Shown here in pieces: positions 62,989 to 64,000 of a stretch of DNA of 64,000 nt; position 1 is the stretch's first letter; each line of letters begins with the position of its first letter. The stretch comes from Anabaena sp. FACHB-1237 (GTDB taxonomy: Bacteria > Cyanobacteriota > Cyanobacteriia > Cyanobacteriales > Nostocaceae), in assembly GCF_014696225.1 (NCBI RefSeq), contig NZ_JACJPV010000012.1, positions 52,976-116,975 on the forward strand. The letters run 5' to 3'. The notes beneath the pieces are model-generated. The model saw only the letters and a list, made by a program, of their open reading frames with translations. It did not search any database and was not told where the DNA came from. The position numbers were made by a program, and so were the translations under genes.

Positions 62989-63666
62989 GTGTACAAGAAA
63001 ACATCATTCTTTTTAGCGGTTTTATTATTAGGATGTTTTTACACTACTACACCTGTGGTAGCAAAGACAAGTTTATTAGTGTCACAAGCTAATAAGTCAG
63101 AGTTGAGAAACTTGCTAGAAGAGGGGAAAAGATTAGTAGATGCTGGTGATTATAATGGAGCGATCGCTGTTTATCTAGAGGCGAGTAAATTAGCGCCAAG
63201 AAATGCTAAAATTCACTCTGGAATTGGTTATTTATATACGCAACAAAGTAAATTTCCTGATGCTTTAGCAGCTTATCGTCGAGCCTTAGCTATTGATCCT
63301 AATAACAGCGATTTTTACTATGCTGTAGGTTATATCAAAAGTGGTATGAACGATATTGTAGGAGCAAAAGAAGCCTATCGTCGTTCCATCCAACTTAATC
63401 GTAATAATCTTAATGCTTATTTAGGTTTGGGTGTGACTCAAGCCATGCTAGGTGATTTTGATGCAGCTATGTGGGCTTATCAACAAGCATTAGAGTTGAA
63501 TAAAAATAACCCTCGTACTTATGAGTTAATGGCGGGAATGTTTAAGAAAAAACGTCAAATTAGCCAAGCAAATGGGGCTTTACAAAGAGCTTTAAATTTA
63601 TATCGCCAAAATAATGATTTAGATGGTGTAAATAGAGTGGAAGGGATGTTAAGGGTAAATAATTGA
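62989..63666 (+). CDS. Secreted or lipoprotein-like TPR protein
   Basis: This 225-residue protein starts at GTG with a signal peptide (KKTSFFLAVLLLGCFYTTTPVVA; the Cys in LLLGC could be a lipobox). It then has about four tetratricopeptide repeats (AGDYNGAIAVYLEASKLAPR, GIGYLYTQQSKFPDALAAYR, AVGYIKSGMNDIVGAKEAYR, GLGVTQAMLGDFDAAMWAYQ). TPR arrays mediate protein contacts, here probably in the periplasm or at the outer membrane. No partner is visible. Confidence 0.8.
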   Translation: MYKKTSFFLAVLLLGCFYTTTPVVAKTSLLVSQANKSELRNLLEEGKRLVDAGDYNGAIAVYLEASKLAPRNAKIHSGIGYLYTQQSKFPDALAAYRRALAIDPNNSDFYYAVGYIKSGMNDIVGAKEAYRRSIQLNRNNLNAYLGLGVTQAMLGDFDAAMWAYQQALELNKNNPRTYELMAGMFKKKRQISQANGALQRALNLYRQNNDLDGVNRVEGMLRVNN

Positions 63667-63686
63667 GGAGTCGGAAGTTGGGATTT

Positions 63687-63782
63687 AAGCTGATGTGCGG
63701 CTAAACTCTATAACTAAAAAACCTAAAATTACTGTAGTGCAAGCAAGATGCTTGCATCTATTATCCAAATTAAAAGCACAAC
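63687..63782 (+). mobile_element. Miniature element D, copy 4
   Basis: This is 96 bases from AAGCTGATGTGCGGCTAAAC to TTAAAAGCACAAC, nearly the same as 19521-19616. It lies between the TPR gene and the tnpB at the window end. Confidence 0.75.
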
Positions 63783-63834
63783 AGCTTATCACTGCTAAAG
63801 CTGACAATTCCCATTTCACGCCCTACTGATACTT

Positions 63835-64000
63835 TTAACCGAGACATTCCCTGACATCTGAGATATCGTGAATGTCCAGTACAACATTACCAACTGAGTT
63901 GATAAAGGTGGTATCCCACATTGCCTTGAGGAAAATCCCCAAAGCTCCATTAAAATCTCGCGGTATGTCATAACCGCAATTAGGGCAAACAAAGCTCTTA
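63835..64000 (-). CDS. tnpB: IS200/IS605-type TnpB (RNA-guided nuclease), C-terminal part
   Basis: The frame is open to the window edge and reads KSFVCPNCGYDIPRDFNGAL, the second CxxC of the TnpB zinc finger followed by the RuvC-III motif RDxNGA with its catalytic Asp. It continues with GIFLKAMWDTTF and ends with DVRECLG at TAA (63835-63837). Unlike the other two tnpB pieces it has no stop or frameshift in the part seen, so the gene may be intact. It is a different subgroup from the remnants (RDFNGAL against RDLNAATN). Confidence 0.85.
   Translation of the reverse strand, partial: KSFVCPNCGYDIPRDFNGALGIFLKAMWDTTFINSVGNVVLDIHDISDVRECLG

Overview
The window is AT-rich chromosomal DNA of a cyanobacterium, most likely a filamentous heterocyst-forming one (Nostocales). 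Evidence: a carboxysome shell gene of CcmK type, a light-repressed LrtA-type hibernation factor, cyanobacterial-only families (DUF3318, TIGR04376-like, 4-Cys-prefix Ser/Thr kinase), many GCGATCGC (HIP1) octamers, heptanucleotide short tandem repeats and a dense load of miniature transposable elements. The genus is not fixed by anything seen; a bloom-former of the Dolichospermum/Aphanizomenon kind would fit and is only a guess.

Layout. 1-27.8 kb is a loosely packed housekeeping and accessory region: the 3' end of ilvA, a SagB-type oxidoreductase, an alpha/beta hydrolase, a Ser/Thr kinase, an Mrr-like restriction endonuclease bracketed by inverted miniature elements, pgi, a DD-carboxypeptidase-like gene, a TPR protein, a fused Dpp/Opp-type double ABC ATPase, an acyltransferase-like membrane protein, PrxQ, hpf/lrtA, a flavoprotein, a parD with a broken parE, gap2 and thiL. 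The intergenic spaces hold at least six families of short inverted-repeat elements (called A to F here) and decayed IS605-type tnpB pieces, including a nested insertion that can be unpicked base by base.

27.5-54.2 kb is a defence island, entirely on the minus strand. Read in the direction of transcription it starts with csx18-like, csx3-AAA and a complete type III-A module (csm1-csm5). Next come an AAA ATPase plus DUF4435/TOPRIM pair that looks like a PARIS system, cas6, and two CARF proteins. A type III-D module follows (cas10, Cas7-like RAMP, csx10, a small helical protein, a CARF-HEPN protein, csx7, two further RAMPs, a Csx19-like protein and a possible Cas11-OB protein), interleaved with Uma2 and PD-(D/E)XK-like genes. 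HigB/HigA-type toxin-antitoxin genes close the island. Both Cas10 proteins keep GGDD, so both should make cyclic oligoadenylate. Three CARF proteins are candidate effectors and Csx3-AAA is a candidate signal-degrading off switch. No cas1, cas2 or CRISPR array is visible, so crRNAs must come from arrays elsewhere and be processed by the one Cas6 here.

54.4-64 kb returns to housekeeping genes: glucokinase, a histidine phosphatase, an aminotransferase, ccmK, DUF3318, an SDR oxidoreductase, a coiled-coil protein, rpsU and a TPR lipoprotein- or secreted-type protein. It ends in the 3' part of a tnpB. The most interesting features are the PARIS-like pair inside the type III operon, a CARF protein with an unassigned, possibly RelE-like C-terminus, and several unrecognised genes of the III-D operon.
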